Source of the DNA: Chryseobacterium sp. SNU WT5
Lineage (GTDB): Bacteria > Bacteroidota > Bacteroidia > Flavobacteriales > Weeksellaceae
Assembly: GCF_007362475.1 (NCBI RefSeq)
Contig: NZ_CP041687.1
Coordinates: 1,984,001-2,048,000 of the forward strand
Length of the DNA: 64,000 nucleotides
Direction: 5' to 3'
In this document: piece after piece, positions 45,004-54,322 of the stretch
Layout of the letters: every line of letters starts with the position of its first letter
Numbering within the stretch: the stretch's first letter is position 1
Notes under the pieces: model-generated
What the model saw: the letters and a program-made list of their open reading frames with translations, nothing else
Database searches by the model: none
What the model was told of the DNA's origin: nothing
Program-made: the position numbers and the translations under genes

Positions 45004-45011
45004 CAAATTTA
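45004..45011 (-). promoter_or_regulatory. -7 box of the MBL-fold gene
   Basis: TAAATTTG on the minus strand, 12 bp before the ATG at 44991. No -33 TTTG was found. Confidence 0.4.
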
Positions 45012-45116
45012 GAATCTAATTTTAAATTAAAAAATTTTAAGTCATAACAATATCTGTAATAATATTGTGTTATTGAAGCAGAAATCAGCTCATCAAAAAA
45101 CATTACCTTCGTATCA

Positions 45117-46328
45117 ATGAAATATTTACCACTTTACTTTCTGTTTTTCAGTATATTCTTCTCTGCGCAAGATATTCGCAGTGTACAGCTTTTTAATCCG
45201 CAAACAAATGATGAAACGGCGGTAATTAGGTTTAATGAAAATCTTATTTTACGATTTGATGATTTATCTAATTCGAGCACGATTTATCGTTATACTTTAA
45301 AGCATTTCGACAGAAACTGGAATGATGACGGTTTGTTTTTTACCGAATATGCCAATGGAAGTTTAAACGGGATATTAGAGACGCTTCGGTATTCATTTAA
45401 TACTTCACAACCTTACACCAATTATACCTTAACGTTTCCCAATGATAAAATTCAGCCCAAGATATCGGGTAATTTTGAATTAGTGGTCTATCAGGATTCA
45501 CCAAGTAAACCACTTTTTACCAAAAGATTTTGTGTAGTAGAAGATGGTGCAAATGTAGGGCTTAACATTTCCAGAACTTCTGATGCTAAAAATAGGGAGA
45601 TCAATCAGAGGGTAGAAGTTCAGGCTATTGGAACCAATTCTGCAATGAATTCTAACTTAAATTCTTTGACCCTTAATGTCATACAGAATAACAATTGGCA
45701 TACAGGTGTGTACAATCAAAAACCCAGTTCGAATCTCGGAAATAAAATTCTGTTTCAGCAGATGAATTTAGCATTTCCCGGGAATAATGAGTTCTATTAT
45801 TTCGATAATAAAGATTTGAAACAGGCATTCGACATGGTTGCTCAAGCAGAGAATGTTGATGGAATTAATTACACCTATCTTCATCCCGTTTGGGCTTTCC
45901 CACTCAATTATCAATATCAACCCGATGTTAATGGTGCCTACTATTTTCGAAGAAATGACTTAGGAATTGAACGAAATGCAGACCGGGAAGCTGATTATTC
46001 ATGGGTTTATTTCGCATTAGATTCAGAGAATACCCATAAACAAATCTATGTTTTGGGGGGCTTTAATGATTTTCAGGCAACTAAAGAAAATCAAATGATC
46101 TACGACGAAGTGACAAAAAAGTATATCGCGAAAATATATTTAAAACAAGGTTTCTATAATTATATTTTAGCCACAAAAAACGCCGATGGTTCTATGAACT
46201 TCGGCGAAATTAACGGTAATTTCTGGCAGACAGAAAACCTGTATCAAGCTTTTCTGTATTATCAGCCTTTCGGTAGAAATTATGATGGTCTGATTGGTTA
46301 TGGTGAATTCAGGACTCCTGTGCGATAA
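45117..46328 (+). CDS. DUF5103 domain-containing exported protein
   Basis: This 403-residue protein has a signal peptide (MKYLPLYFLFFSIFFSAQ). The DUF5103 pattern is present: LRFDDLSNSSTIYRYTLKHF, WNDDGLFFTEYANG, NYQYQPDVNGAYYFRRND, and a C-terminal beta-rich part with YVLGGFNDFQ and YFLKQGFYNYI-like segments that resembles an immunoglobulin/CBM-like fold. The family is specific to Bacteroidota and its function is unknown. It is divergent from the MBL-fold gene. Confidence 0.85.
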   Translation: MKYLPLYFLFFSIFFSAQDIRSVQLFNPQTNDETAVIRFNENLILRFDDLSNSSTIYRYTLKHFDRNWNDDGLFFTEYANGSLNGILETLRYSFNTSQPYTNYTLTFPNDKIQPKISGNFELVVYQDSPSKPLFTKRFCVVEDGANVGLNISRTSDAKNREINQRVEVQAIGTNSAMNSNLNSLTLNVIQNNNWHTGVYNQKPSSNLGNKILFQQMNLAFPGNNEFYYFDNKDLKQAFDMVAQAENVDGINYTYLHPVWAFPLNYQYQPDVNGAYYFRRNDLGIERNADREADYSWVYFALDSENTHKQIYVLGGFNDFQATKENQMIYDEVTKKYIAKIYLKQGFYNYILATKNADGSMNFGEINGNFWQTENLYQAFLYYQPFGRNYDGLIGYGEFRTPVR

Positions 46329-46421
46329 TTTATTTCTCTATTTTTTCAGAAGAAACGATAATTTTATAGCTTTCGCAGTCTTTAAAGCATTGGAGTGCGT
46401 TCGGTAGAGAAATACCATGGT

Positions 46422-47450
46422 TTAAACCAGATAAAAATCATGCAATTTTTCCTCGCACAAAGTCTTTACAACTTCAATCCAACGGTCCTCATCGTTAAGA
46501 CAAGGAATGTAGTGGAAGGTTTCCCCTCCGCCATGCATAAACTGCTCTTTGCCTTCTACGGAAATTTCTTCCAGAGTTTCCAAACAATCAGAGACAAAAG
46601 CTGGGCAAACGATTGCAAGGTTTTTAATTCCTTTTTTACCCAAATTCTCTAAAGTTTCGTCTGTGTAGGGTTCCATCCATTTATCATTTCCCAATCGTGA
46701 TTGGAAAGTAACCATCACTTTTTCTTTTGGTAGATTTAATTTTTTAATTACCTCTTCCGTTACTTTAAAACATTGGTGTCTGTAACAAAACTGATGACTG
46801 GGATTGTCATCTCTTGAACAACAATCATTTAAGTTACAGGTGTTTGTAGGATCAGTTTTATAGATGTGCCTTTCTGGTACCCCATGATATGAAAACTGAA
46901 GAGCATCAAAGTTTTCAGGAAGTTTCTCCCGAATACTTTCTGCGAGACAATCAATATAAATTTCACGATTATAAAATGGCTGAATATAATTGATCTTAAT
47001 ATCAGAAAAGTGCTTTTTGCGAACCTCTTCTGCTTTTTCAATTACGGTTTCGGTGGTACTCATCGCATATTGCGGATAGAGTGGGAATAATACGATTTCC
47101 GTGACACCTTGATCCGTCAGGTTTCGGATTCCAGTTTCTATGCTTGGTTCTGCGTACCGCATTCCAATTTCTACGGGACCATCAACGATTTTTTCCAACT
47201 TCTTTTTAATCCGTTCGGTAATAAAAATCAAAGGTGAGCCTTCATCAGTCCAAACTGTTTTATACGCTTCTGCGGATTTCTTTGGGCGGGTATTAAGAAT
47301 AATCCCCTGCACGAGTAAAGATCTGAAAAACCAGCGATAATCAATCACTTTTTCATCCATTAAAAACTCATCCAAATACTCCTTTACATCTTCAACTTTC
47401 GTCGACCTTGGTGACCCGAGATTAACTAATAAAATTCCTTTTTTTGACAT
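46422..47450 (-). CDS. hemH: Ferrochelatase with a cysteine-rich insert
   Basis: HemH inserts ferrous iron into a porphyrin in the last steps of heme biosynthesis. The 342-residue protein has the signature LQFSYHGVPERHIYK, with the likely metal-handling His, and a conserved Glu near GGETFHYIPCLND. A cluster CNLNDCC...HQFCYRHQC (~residues 203-225) could bind an iron-sulfur cluster, as known for some ferrochelatases; that is inference. It lies downstream of nfu on the same strand, separated by ~200 bp with repeats. Confidence 0.95.
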   Translation of the reverse strand: MSKKGILLVNLGSPRSTKVEDVKEYLDEFLMDEKVIDYRWFFRSLLVQGIILNTRPKKSAEAYKTVWTDEGSPLIFITERIKKKLEKIVDGPVEIGMRYAEPSIETGIRNLTDQGVTEIVLFPLYPQYAMSTTETVIEKAEEVRKKHFSDIKINYIQPFYNREIYIDCLAESIREKLPENFDALQFSYHGVPERHIYKTDPTNTCNLNDCCSRDDNPSHQFCYRHQCFKVTEEVIKKLNLPKEKVMVTFQSRLGNDKWMEPYTDETLENLGKKGIKNLAIVCPAFVSDCLETLEEISVEGKEQFMHGGGETFHYIPCLNDEDRWIEVVKTLCEEKLHDFYLV

Positions 47451-47610
47451 CTGTTTTTTATTTGGGTACCTTAAACCGCCTTTCGCTCTCGCTTTTTTAT
47501 AGTTTCCTCGCCCTTCAAGAGGATTCGGGTGAGGAAAAAAAAGCTTCGTAAATCGGCGCGCAACCCAGTTATATTTTTAAAATTTTGAATTAAGAAGAAA
47601 TGTTTTCCTT
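47451..47610. other. Intergenic region with hairpin between hemH and nfu
   Basis: It holds a hairpin CCTCGCCC (47506-47513)/GGGTGAGG (47527-47534) flanked by T-rich and A-rich runs. The orientation does not fit a terminator for the upstream gene. No gene is seen. Confidence 0.4.
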
Positions 47611-47650
47611 TCTAACATCTAACATCTAACATCTAACATCTAACATCTAA
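47611..47650. repeat. Heptamer tandem repeat (TCTAACA), 5.7 copies
   Basis: Forty bases of exact TCTAACA repeats end directly at the nfu stop codon region (47652). The unit matches the TCTAAnn heptads at 9745-9867 and 61140-61240. Confidence 0.95.
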
Positions 47651-47651
47651 A

Positions 47652-48530
47652 CTATCCGTTCACCGCTTCCACATGTTGAACCAACTCAGGTACAAATTGT
47701 TTCAAAAGATTTTCAATCCCACCTTTCAGCGTAGCGGTTGAGCTTGGGCAGCCGGAACACGCTCCCTGTAATAACATTTTCGCAGTTTTCGTTTCTGCGT
47801 CGTAGTCTATTAATGATATTTTTCCACCATCGCTCTCCACGGCTGGAGCAACATATTCTTTTAAAATATCCGATATTTTTTGTTCCGTTTCGGTATATTC
47901 TCTGTTGATTAATGCTTCTACTGGGCTTTCATGTTTTTGAGCAGCTGTATTGGACACGATACCACCTTTTTGAAGATATTCTGCAATAAATTCTTTTACG
48001 GTAATCATCACCTCATGCCATTCAACCGATACGTTTTTAGTAATTGCCACGAAATTATCCGAAATAAATACTTCTTTAGCAAAGTCATATTCATCAAAAA
48101 TCGCTTTAGCTAAAGGGACGGCAACTGCTTCTTCTGGAGTTTTCACTTCGATAAAACCATCAAGTAGCAACGTATTCGAAACGAATTTCATCACCATTGG
48201 ATTAGGTGTCATTTCAGCATAAATCAAATGCTCTTCATTTTTTTTCTGAAGATATATTCTTGGATTTGCCGCCAGTTCTTGTTCGATAATTATTTTTAGA
48301 GGATCGATAACATTTTCCCATTCTACACCATCTTGTTTCGCAACTGCAACAAAGTTTGCCGTAATAAAAATTCTTTCGACAAATGGATATTGGAATAGCT
48401 CTTTTGCTAACGGTATTTCTGTAATGTCAGAATCTCTGTCGAGCTCTAGAGATCCTGGAATCAAGTTGTAATCTGCTACAAACTTCATTACCTTTTGGTT
48501 CTCTGTGGGCTCTATAATTATTGGTCTCAT
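47652..48530 (-). CDS. Nfu-type iron-sulfur carrier with two N-terminal domains
   Basis: This 292-residue NifU-family protein carries two tandem Nfu N-terminal domains (residues ~1-95 and ~100-190; the second begins TPNPMVMKFVSNTLLLDG) and a C-terminal NifU domain with the cluster-binding CSGCPSST motif. It is thought to assemble or transfer [4Fe-4S] clusters to apo-proteins; the window encodes several likely clients (NadA, HemW, the radical SAM protein). A -7 box TATTTTTG lies on the minus strand at 48554-48561. Confidence 0.92.
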   Translation of the reverse strand: MRPIIIEPTENQKVMKFVADYNLIPGSLELDRDSDITEIPLAKELFQYPFVERIFITANFVAVAKQDGVEWENVIDPLKIIIEQELAANPRIYLQKKNEEHLIYAEMTPNPMVMKFVSNTLLLDGFIEVKTPEEAVAVPLAKAIFDEYDFAKEVFISDNFVAITKNVSVEWHEVMITVKEFIAEYLQKGGIVSNTAAQKHESPVEALINREYTETEQKISDILKEYVAPAVESDGGKISLIDYDAETKTAKMLLQGACSGCPSSTATLKGGIENLLKQFVPELVQHVEAVNG

Positions 48531-48553
48531 TTTATTTTCCTAAATTTGATTTA

Positions 48554-48561
48554 CAAAAATA
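48554..48561 (-). promoter_or_regulatory. -7 box of nfu
   Basis: TATTTTTG on the minus strand, 23 bp before the ATG at 48530. No -33 TTTG at 20 bp. Confidence 0.35.
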
Positions 48562-48719
48562 CGGATAACAAATCAGATTTCCGCATCGATATCTTAGACC
48601 TTGTCAATGAGTAATATCAGTTGATAGTAAAAAAACCAAGATTATCTTAAAACTTAATAGAATTGATTTTATCGGTCTAAATTATCAAATTGGCACATCA
48701 TCAAATTAAAAAAATAAAC

Positions 48720-49235
48720 ATGGCGCTTATAAAAGAACTTTTAGGTAAAACACCGCAGATTGGAAATGATACATTTTTAGCGGAGACTGCAACGATCATC
48801 GGTGATGTTACCATGGGCACAGAATGCAGTATTTGGTACAATGCAGTTATTCGTGGTGATGTGAATTATATCAAAATGGGTGATAAAGTAAATGTTCAGG
48901 ATAATGTCATGTTGCATTGCACCTATGAAAAATTTCCGCTCGTGATTGGAGACAATGTTTCAATTGGTCATAATGCAATTGTCCATGGTTGCACGATCTA
49001 TGATAATGTTCTCATCGGAATGGGAGCCATAGTGATGGATGATTGTTTGGTCGAAAGTAATTCCATTGTTGGTGCAGGATCCGTAGTAATCCAGGGGACT
49101 CATATAAAATCTGGTGAAGTTTGGGCAGGAACACCAGCACGAAAAATAAAAGACATCTCCGCTGAATTATTGGAAGGTGAAGTCAACAGGATTGCTAATA
49201 ATTATGTGAAATACTCTTCGTGGTATAAGGATTAA
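48720..49235 (+). CDS. Gamma carbonic anhydrase-family protein
   Basis: This 171-residue protein has a left-handed beta-helix of hexapeptide repeats (IIGDVTMGTECSIWYNAVIR). Zinc-ligand histidines are seen in NVMLHCTYE and SIGHNAIVHGC, in the gamma-carbonic anhydrase arrangement. Whether it hydrates CO2 or acts as a transferase-like relative is not known. I start at the ATG at 48720 (MALIKELLG); an in-frame TTG 30 bp earlier adds residues not typical of the family. Confidence 0.88.
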   Translation: MALIKELLGKTPQIGNDTFLAETATIIGDVTMGTECSIWYNAVIRGDVNYIKMGDKVNVQDNVMLHCTYEKFPLVIGDNVSIGHNAIVHGCTIYDNVLIGMGAIVMDDCLVESNSIVGAGSVVIQGTHIKSGEVWAGTPARKIKDISAELLEGEVNRIANNYVKYSSWYKD

Positions 49236-49255
49236 TTTCCAAATATTCTACTCAA

Positions 49256-49717
49256 TCAATTACTAATTTCTGATGCTCGGGAGTTAGTTCCTACTAATAC
49301 GGCTCTTCCGTTTTCGCATTGTATAGTTGTAGGCTCTGGAACTACTGCACAATCCGACATGAGTCCATATTTGGTATTAAACACCGATTGCATTGTGGTG
49401 AAGGAAGTTATTTTTGGTACAATTTCACTCTCTAAAGTTTTAGGATAAGCGATATAAGAACTCGCTCCTCCACATGGTTTTGCTCCAATTGCTGTAAATT
49501 TCCATTCGGTTGGATCAGAACAGGTTTCAGTAGCAATTAATGAATCAATTTCTGCAATGAGTTTTTGCATTTTTAGTCGATCATCTTCTTGCGTAGAGTT
49601 ATTGTGGGGTTTTTGAGAAATATCTTTTGGTAAAGTCTCCTCATCTACAACCCCTTTATTGGTAGAACAAGCGGTTAATGTTAAGACTGAAATAACGGTA
49701 ATTAATAGGTTCTTCAT
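49256..49717 (-). CDS. Lipoprotein of unknown function
   Basis: This 153-residue protein, starting at 49717 (MKNLLITVISVLTLTACST), has a clear lipobox LTAC. Upstream in-frame ATGs would bury the signal and are rejected. The mature part has four cysteines (TCSDPTEW, KPCGGASS, MSDCAVVP, IQCENGR), probably two disulfides, with WKFTAIGAKPCGG as the most distinctive segment. No domain is recognised. It converges with the carbonic anhydrase-family gene with a 20-bp gap. Confidence 0.75.
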   Translation of the reverse strand: MKNLLITVISVLTLTACSTNKGVVDEETLPKDISQKPHNNSTQEDDRLKMQKLIAEIDSLIATETCSDPTEWKFTAIGAKPCGGASSYIAYPKTLESEIVPKITSFTTMQSVFNTKYGLMSDCAVVPEPTTIQCENGRAVLVGTNSRASEISN

Positions 49718-49807
49718 TTGGATTTTTTCTGCACTTACAAAAATACGGTCTTTTTTATAAATCGTTTGAAAAGACATTTTCACCTCGCTCATTCAAGCCA
49801 ATTTTCT

Positions 49808-49815
49808 TAAATTTG
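49808..49815 (+). promoter_or_regulatory. -7 box directly before the helicase gene
   Basis: TAAATTTG ends 4 nt before the ATG at 49820, so the transcript is predicted to start at the start codon. Confidence 0.5.
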
Positions 49816-49819
49816 AACA

Positions 49820-51940
49820 ATGGACGAATCTCTCTTTAATTTAGCCGAACATACCAATCGCAGTATTTTTCTGACCGGAAAAGCAGGAACTGGAAAAACT
49901 ACTTTTCTTAACGATTTTGTTAAGAAAACCAATAAAAAACATATTGTGGTAGCTCCTACCGGTATTGCAGCAATTAATGCTGGCGGTGTCACCATTCATT
50001 CTATGTTCGGACTTCCATTGAGAACATTTGTACCTACAACCGACAGAATAGACAGCAATTTGGGGAATAATATCTCCGATTTGATGCAACACTTTAAGTA
50101 CCGTAAAGACAAACTGAAGTTATTGCGCGAAATAGAAATCATCATCATCGATGAGGTTTCAATGCTGCGTGCTGATGTTTTAGATATGATGGATTTTTCG
50201 CTGAGGTTCGTTCGTCGGAATCAACAAAAATTTGGTGGTGTCCAAATGCTGTTTATCGGAGATTTGTATCAGCTCCCGCCAGTTGTAAGGGATGAACATT
50301 TTTTAGGATTGTATTATAAGTCACCCTTTTTCTTCGAAAGTTATGCCTTAAAGGAAGTGCCTTTAATTACCATAGAATTAACCACCGTTTACCGTCAGAC
50401 GGACGAAGTGTTTTTGGATATTCTGAATGACATCCGGGATGGGGCAGTGGGAGATATTGATTTTGAAACTTTGAATGAAAGATATATTCCCGATTTCGAG
50501 CCAACCAATGAACCTTACGTTTATTTAACTTCTCACAACAGAATGGCCGATGAGATCAACCAGAAAAAGCTCGCCCAATTAAAGGGAAAACCTTATTTCT
50601 ATAGCGCAGATATTGTTGGGAATTTTAATGAGAATCAATATCCAAATGAGGAAGAACTACAGTTGAAAGTGGGTGCGCAGGTCATGTTTATTCGGAATGA
50701 TGCAAGTAGTGAAAAAAGATATTTCAATGGCAAGCTTGCAGAAGTGATGAGTTTAGATAATAAGGAAGTTACGGTCCTTATTGACGGCGATGATGAAGTT
50801 TTTACCATAAAGAAAGAAACCTGGGAACAGAAAAAATATGGTTTAGATGCAGAAAAAAATATTACAGAAGATGTTTTGGGAAGTTTCCAGCAGTATCCGA
50901 TCCGTTTGGCTTGGGCTGTGACCATTCATAAATCTCAGGGCTTAACTTTTGACCGCTTGATCATCGATGCAGGGAAATCGTTTGCATCTGGACAGGTTTA
51001 TGTGGCACTTTCGCGTTGCCGGACCTTAGAAGGTATCGTCTTAAAGTCTAAGATTACACCGAACGTTATTTTTGCAGACCGTAGAGTTTCTCAGTTTCAG
51101 GATGAAACCAATGCGAATGAAAAAATAGAAGAGATTCTTCAAACGGAGAAGTACGATTATAGTATTAAAAAAGTGGTCAGTGCTCTCGATTGTTCCTGGT
51201 TTAAGTATTCGCTGGAAACTTGGTTTCAATCGACCAGGACGAGTAAAGCACTTGATAAAAATAAAGCCACATATCTCTATAAAACCCTTCGACCCAAAGT
51301 TGAAAATTTTGAGAGTGTTTATGGTAAGTTTGCGAAAGTGATGCTGCAGAAAACATATAAATTTATCAATGGTAAGGAGGAGTGGAGTGAAATAGAAGAC
51401 AAAGCAAAAGGGGCCGTTAATTTCTTTTTTACCAAAGTGAATTTAGAGGTATTTCAACCATTACTCGATTTTTACTCAGAGAATAAAGGGACAAAAGGTT
51501 TAAAACAATACAATGAAGATTTCCGGGTTTTTCTGGATGATTTAGAAGATTACCTGAATGATCTGAAGAAAGTTAATTTGCTCGAATCATCACTGTTCAA
51601 CACCGATAACAATGTTGCCATTTCTACAAAGGTTGCTAAAATACCCTCGCACATTTTAACTTTCCAGTTATTTGAGGCGGGTAAAACCATTCCTGAAATT
51701 GCAAAAGAACGCGGTTTGGTAACCGAAACGATTTTTGGGCATTTAGCTAAGTTTGCGGAACAGGGTTTATTAGATTTAACCAGAATTTTTGATAAAGAAA
51801 AGATTAAAACTTTCGAAAAAGAATTTAAGAAAAATCCCCATGAAACATTAAATGACTGGAAAAGGGCTTTGCCGAATGATTTTGAATTCAATGAAATACG
51901 CTTATTATTAAATCACTTTACTTATAAGAAATCAAAGTAA
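49820..51940 (+). CDS. Pif1/RecD-like superfamily 1 DNA helicase
   Basis: The 706-residue protein has SF1B motifs in order: Walker A GKAGTGKTTFL, motif Ia VVAPTGIAAINAGG, Walker B IIIIDEVSMLR, motif III FIGDLYQLPPVV, motif IV-like TTVYRQ, motif V AVTIHKSQGLTF and motif VI VYVALSRCRT. This is the Pif1-type group. The C-terminal ~150 residues contain a winged-helix-like segment (IPEIAKERGLVTETIFGHLAKF) like that found in RecQ-associated HTH domains. It likely unwinds DNA at replication or repair structures. Confidence 0.92.
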   Translation: MDESLFNLAEHTNRSIFLTGKAGTGKTTFLNDFVKKTNKKHIVVAPTGIAAINAGGVTIHSMFGLPLRTFVPTTDRIDSNLGNNISDLMQHFKYRKDKLKLLREIEIIIIDEVSMLRADVLDMMDFSLRFVRRNQQKFGGVQMLFIGDLYQLPPVVRDEHFLGLYYKSPFFFESYALKEVPLITIELTTVYRQTDEVFLDILNDIRDGAVGDIDFETLNERYIPDFEPTNEPYVYLTSHNRMADEINQKKLAQLKGKPYFYSADIVGNFNENQYPNEEELQLKVGAQVMFIRNDASSEKRYFNGKLAEVMSLDNKEVTVLIDGDDEVFTIKKETWEQKKYGLDAEKNITEDVLGSFQQYPIRLAWAVTIHKSQGLTFDRLIIDAGKSFASGQVYVALSRCRTLEGIVLKSKITPNVIFADRRVSQFQDETNANEKIEEILQTEKYDYSIKKVVSALDCSWFKYSLETWFQSTRTSKALDKNKATYLYKTLRPKVENFESVYGKFAKVMLQKTYKFINGKEEWSEIEDKAKGAVNFFFTKVNLEVFQPLLDFYSENKGTKGLKQYNEDFRVFLDDLEDYLNDLKKVNLLESSLFNTDNNVAISTKVAKIPSHILTFQLFEAGKTIPEIAKERGLVTETIFGHLAKFAEQGLLDLTRIFDKEKIKTFEKEFKKNPHETLNDWKRALPNDFEFNEIRLLLNHFTYKKSK

Positions 51941-52005
51941 ATAACTGATTTCTAATAATTTATAACTAAGGGTGAGTTTTATAGATGAAGTAATGATTGC
52001 CATGA

Positions 52006-52039
52006 TAAAAAAAGCAGAGGTTAAAATATAATCTCTGCT
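52006..52039 (-). terminator. Terminator of lnt
   Basis: On the minus strand AGCAGAGATT pairs with AACCTCTGCT (one G-T wobble), followed by a seven-T run. It lies ~50 bp past the lnt stop codon. Confidence 0.75.
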
Positions 52040-52087
52040 CATTTAGCTTTAAATAGGGCTGTGCTTTATGGTGAAAAATTGATTTCG

Positions 52088-53749
52088 TTACCTTTTAATC
52101 ACAATTTTTTTCATGGGTTCCTGTGGTTTTCTATTCTGATACTTTTTAATCAAAGTATAGAAAACTAAAAAACCAAAAACGAATATTGAAATTCGTGATA
52201 GTAGGTCACCAGCTCTTGTGTAGAAAGTTTGATGTTCGTAAAGATTCACTTTTGCAAAAAGAGTCGTCTTATCTCCGTATAAAGTATCTGTAAGAATATC
52301 ACCTTTTGCATCAATATGGGCAGAAATGCCACTATTGGCAGACCTCGCGATTTCACGACGGGTTTCAATCGCACGCATTCTTGCATAAGCGAGTAGTTGT
52401 TTATGTCCCTGTGTTACACCCCACCAGGAATCATTGGTCATAATTCCTAAGAAATTTGCCCCTTTTTTTACATAATCAGTTACAAACTCTCCGTAAATAC
52501 TTTCATAACAAATGATTGGCGCCATTTTCCCATTGTTAAAAGGATTCTTAAAAGCTTTACGTTCCTCATCCGTTCCCAAAGAGGCAGTTGTTCCTCCCAG
52601 ATTAAGCATTGCATCTCCTAAAAGGGGTTTCAATACATTGATGTAGGGGAAGATTTCCACGCCGGGAACTAGTTTTCCTTTATGGTAAACTTCAACTTTC
52701 TGATTGGGGATAATCTGTACTGCCGAGTTGTAGCTGTCCACATAAACTCCTTGTGATGTTTTGTAAGCATTTTTAGATTTATCTTTTTCATTTGGGTAAA
52801 AGCGATGGGAGGAAATACCGGTTACAAAAACTGATTTTGGATGTCCTGTTAAGAACCCTTTTACTTTATTTAAAAGTTCGCTTTGTTCAAAACCTGTTTC
52901 AGAAATAGAGCCGAATCCAGGCAAAGATGTTTCAGGGCCAATATAATAATCAATTTGCCCTTTGGAGTTTTCCTCAGCTAAAGTGAGTAGGTCATTTAAA
53001 ATGGTTAAACTGTCTTTAGAATATTTTTCGGTGTAGGGATTAAGTTCTGGTTGCAACATTAAAACGTTGACGGTTCCAGTCGGTTTTAGATCGAAATTTT
53101 GGTATTTTACGATAGAAATTACCATCGGTAAAGCAATTCCTGCAAAAAGTATAACGCTGTTGATAATTAAAGGATTACGTTTTCGTCCCGCTTCCCAAAT
53201 TCTTAAAGTATAGAAGGCGAACACATTCACGACTAGAATCCAAAAACTACCACCAGTTGCTCCCAGCGTATCGTACCACTGAATTAATTGGGGATAGTCG
53301 GCAAACACATTTCCTAAGTTTAGCCACGGCCATGTTAACTCCCAACTCAAATGGATCTTCTCGAAAACCATCCAGATGGCAACAAAGAAAACCAGTCCAA
53401 AATAAGTTCCCTGCGCATTTTTGTACCAATGGTAACATTGAAAAATGAAAGAATAGAATAAAGAATTCAGCAAAACTGGGACAACTACTGCGAATAATGA
53501 ATGCGATCCGTCGGGGTTTCTGGCACCATATAACCATCCTGTTGTTACAATGTTCCAAATTACAAAACAAAGGTAAGTAAGACCGAAAATGGTCCAGCTT
53601 TTATTCTTGATTTTTGAAAATTTAGAAATATCGTGTTCGAGAATGAGTAAAGGAACGAGCGCGAAAAATATAAAAAATGGAATTCCGTAGGTAGGCCAGG
53701 AAATACTCAATAAGATCGCCGAGAATAAAGATAGGATAATATATTTCAT
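52088..53749 (-). CDS. lnt: Apolipoprotein N-acyltransferase
   Basis: Lnt adds the third acyl chain to lipoproteins in the inner membrane. The 553-residue protein has an N-terminal membrane part of about six helices and a C-terminal nitrilase-like domain. The catalytic triad is visible: Glu273 in GPETSLPGFG, Lys in YHKGKLVPGVE (~residue 354) and Cys414 in ICYESIYGE; NDSWWG follows. A last membrane helix lies near residue 520. This region has many lipoproteins that it would process. Confidence 0.95.
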   Translation of the reverse strand: MKYIILSLFSAILLSISWPTYGIPFFIFFALVPLLILEHDISKFSKIKNKSWTIFGLTYLCFVIWNIVTTGWLYGARNPDGSHSLFAVVVPVLLNSLFYSFIFQCYHWYKNAQGTYFGLVFFVAIWMVFEKIHLSWELTWPWLNLGNVFADYPQLIQWYDTLGATGGSFWILVVNVFAFYTLRIWEAGRKRNPLIINSVILFAGIALPMVISIVKYQNFDLKPTGTVNVLMLQPELNPYTEKYSKDSLTILNDLLTLAEENSKGQIDYYIGPETSLPGFGSISETGFEQSELLNKVKGFLTGHPKSVFVTGISSHRFYPNEKDKSKNAYKTSQGVYVDSYNSAVQIIPNQKVEVYHKGKLVPGVEIFPYINVLKPLLGDAMLNLGGTTASLGTDEERKAFKNPFNNGKMAPIICYESIYGEFVTDYVKKGANFLGIMTNDSWWGVTQGHKQLLAYARMRAIETRREIARSANSGISAHIDAKGDILTDTLYGDKTTLFAKVNLYEHQTFYTRAGDLLSRISIFVFGFLVFYTLIKKYQNRKPQEPMKKIVIKR

Positions 53750-53774
53750 AGTTTGTTTAAACTGATTATGTTTC

Positions 53775-53782
53775 CAAAGTTA
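53775..53782 (-). promoter_or_regulatory. -7 box of lnt
   Basis: TAACTTTG on the minus strand, 25 bp before the lnt ATG. No -33 TTTG found. Confidence 0.4.
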
Positions 53783-53928
53783 ATCAATTATTGAATTTCC
53801 ACTGATACAGATGATTTGATTTATCTCAGGTTACAGGCGTTGTAGATATTCAATTCCCAGTACAATGTCCGCTTGTACCTTTTGCAACCTCCTTTTTTTT
53901 TAATATTAAATTTTAGTTCTTAAATTAT

Positions 53929-54288
53929 TTAAAAGTGATTTTCTATTTCCACACTTACGCCGTGCATTTCGCCCGTCATTGGCGGATTTGTTTTGGTCAT
54001 TCTTATTTTAATAAAAGAAATTTGCGGAAATTTTAACTTGATGTTTTTCAAAATTCTACCTGCAACGTGTTCCATCAATTTGGAGGCAACTTTCATTTCA
54101 TTATGAATGATCTCATTGATTTCTGCGTAGTTAATCGTATCGAGCAAATCATCGGTTCCAACGGCTTTCCAAAGATCAGCATGAACTTCTACATTCAAAA
54201 GATAGTACGTTCCAATGAGCGTTTCTTCCGGAAGAGCACCGTGGTAGGCGTAAATTTTCAGGTCTTCTATAATTATTTTTGAAGTCAT
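53929..54288 (-). CDS. folB: Dihydroneopterin aldolase
   Basis: FolB cleaves dihydroneopterin to 6-hydroxymethyl-dihydropterin and glycolaldehyde in folate synthesis. The 119-residue length is normal. Family landmarks are KIYAYHGALPEETLIGTYYL at the N-terminus (with the active-site Tyr and pterin-binding residues), DTINYAEINEIIHNEM, MEHVAGRI and IRMTKTNPPM with the catalytic Lys. It is preceded by a repeat region and stands apart from other folate genes here. Confidence 0.93.
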   Translation of the reverse strand: MTSKIIIEDLKIYAYHGALPEETLIGTYYLLNVEVHADLWKAVGTDDLLDTINYAEINEIIHNEMKVASKLMEHVAGRILKNIKLKFPQISFIKIRMTKTNPPMTGEMHGVSVEIENHF

Positions 54289-54322
54289 CTTTTATTAATT
54301 AAGCTCTAAATTTTATATTCAA

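Noticed and set aside
47611..47650. Heptamer tract considered as CRISPR or attachment site
   Set aside because: It is a simple tandem 7-mer without spacers, and there is no integrase nearby.
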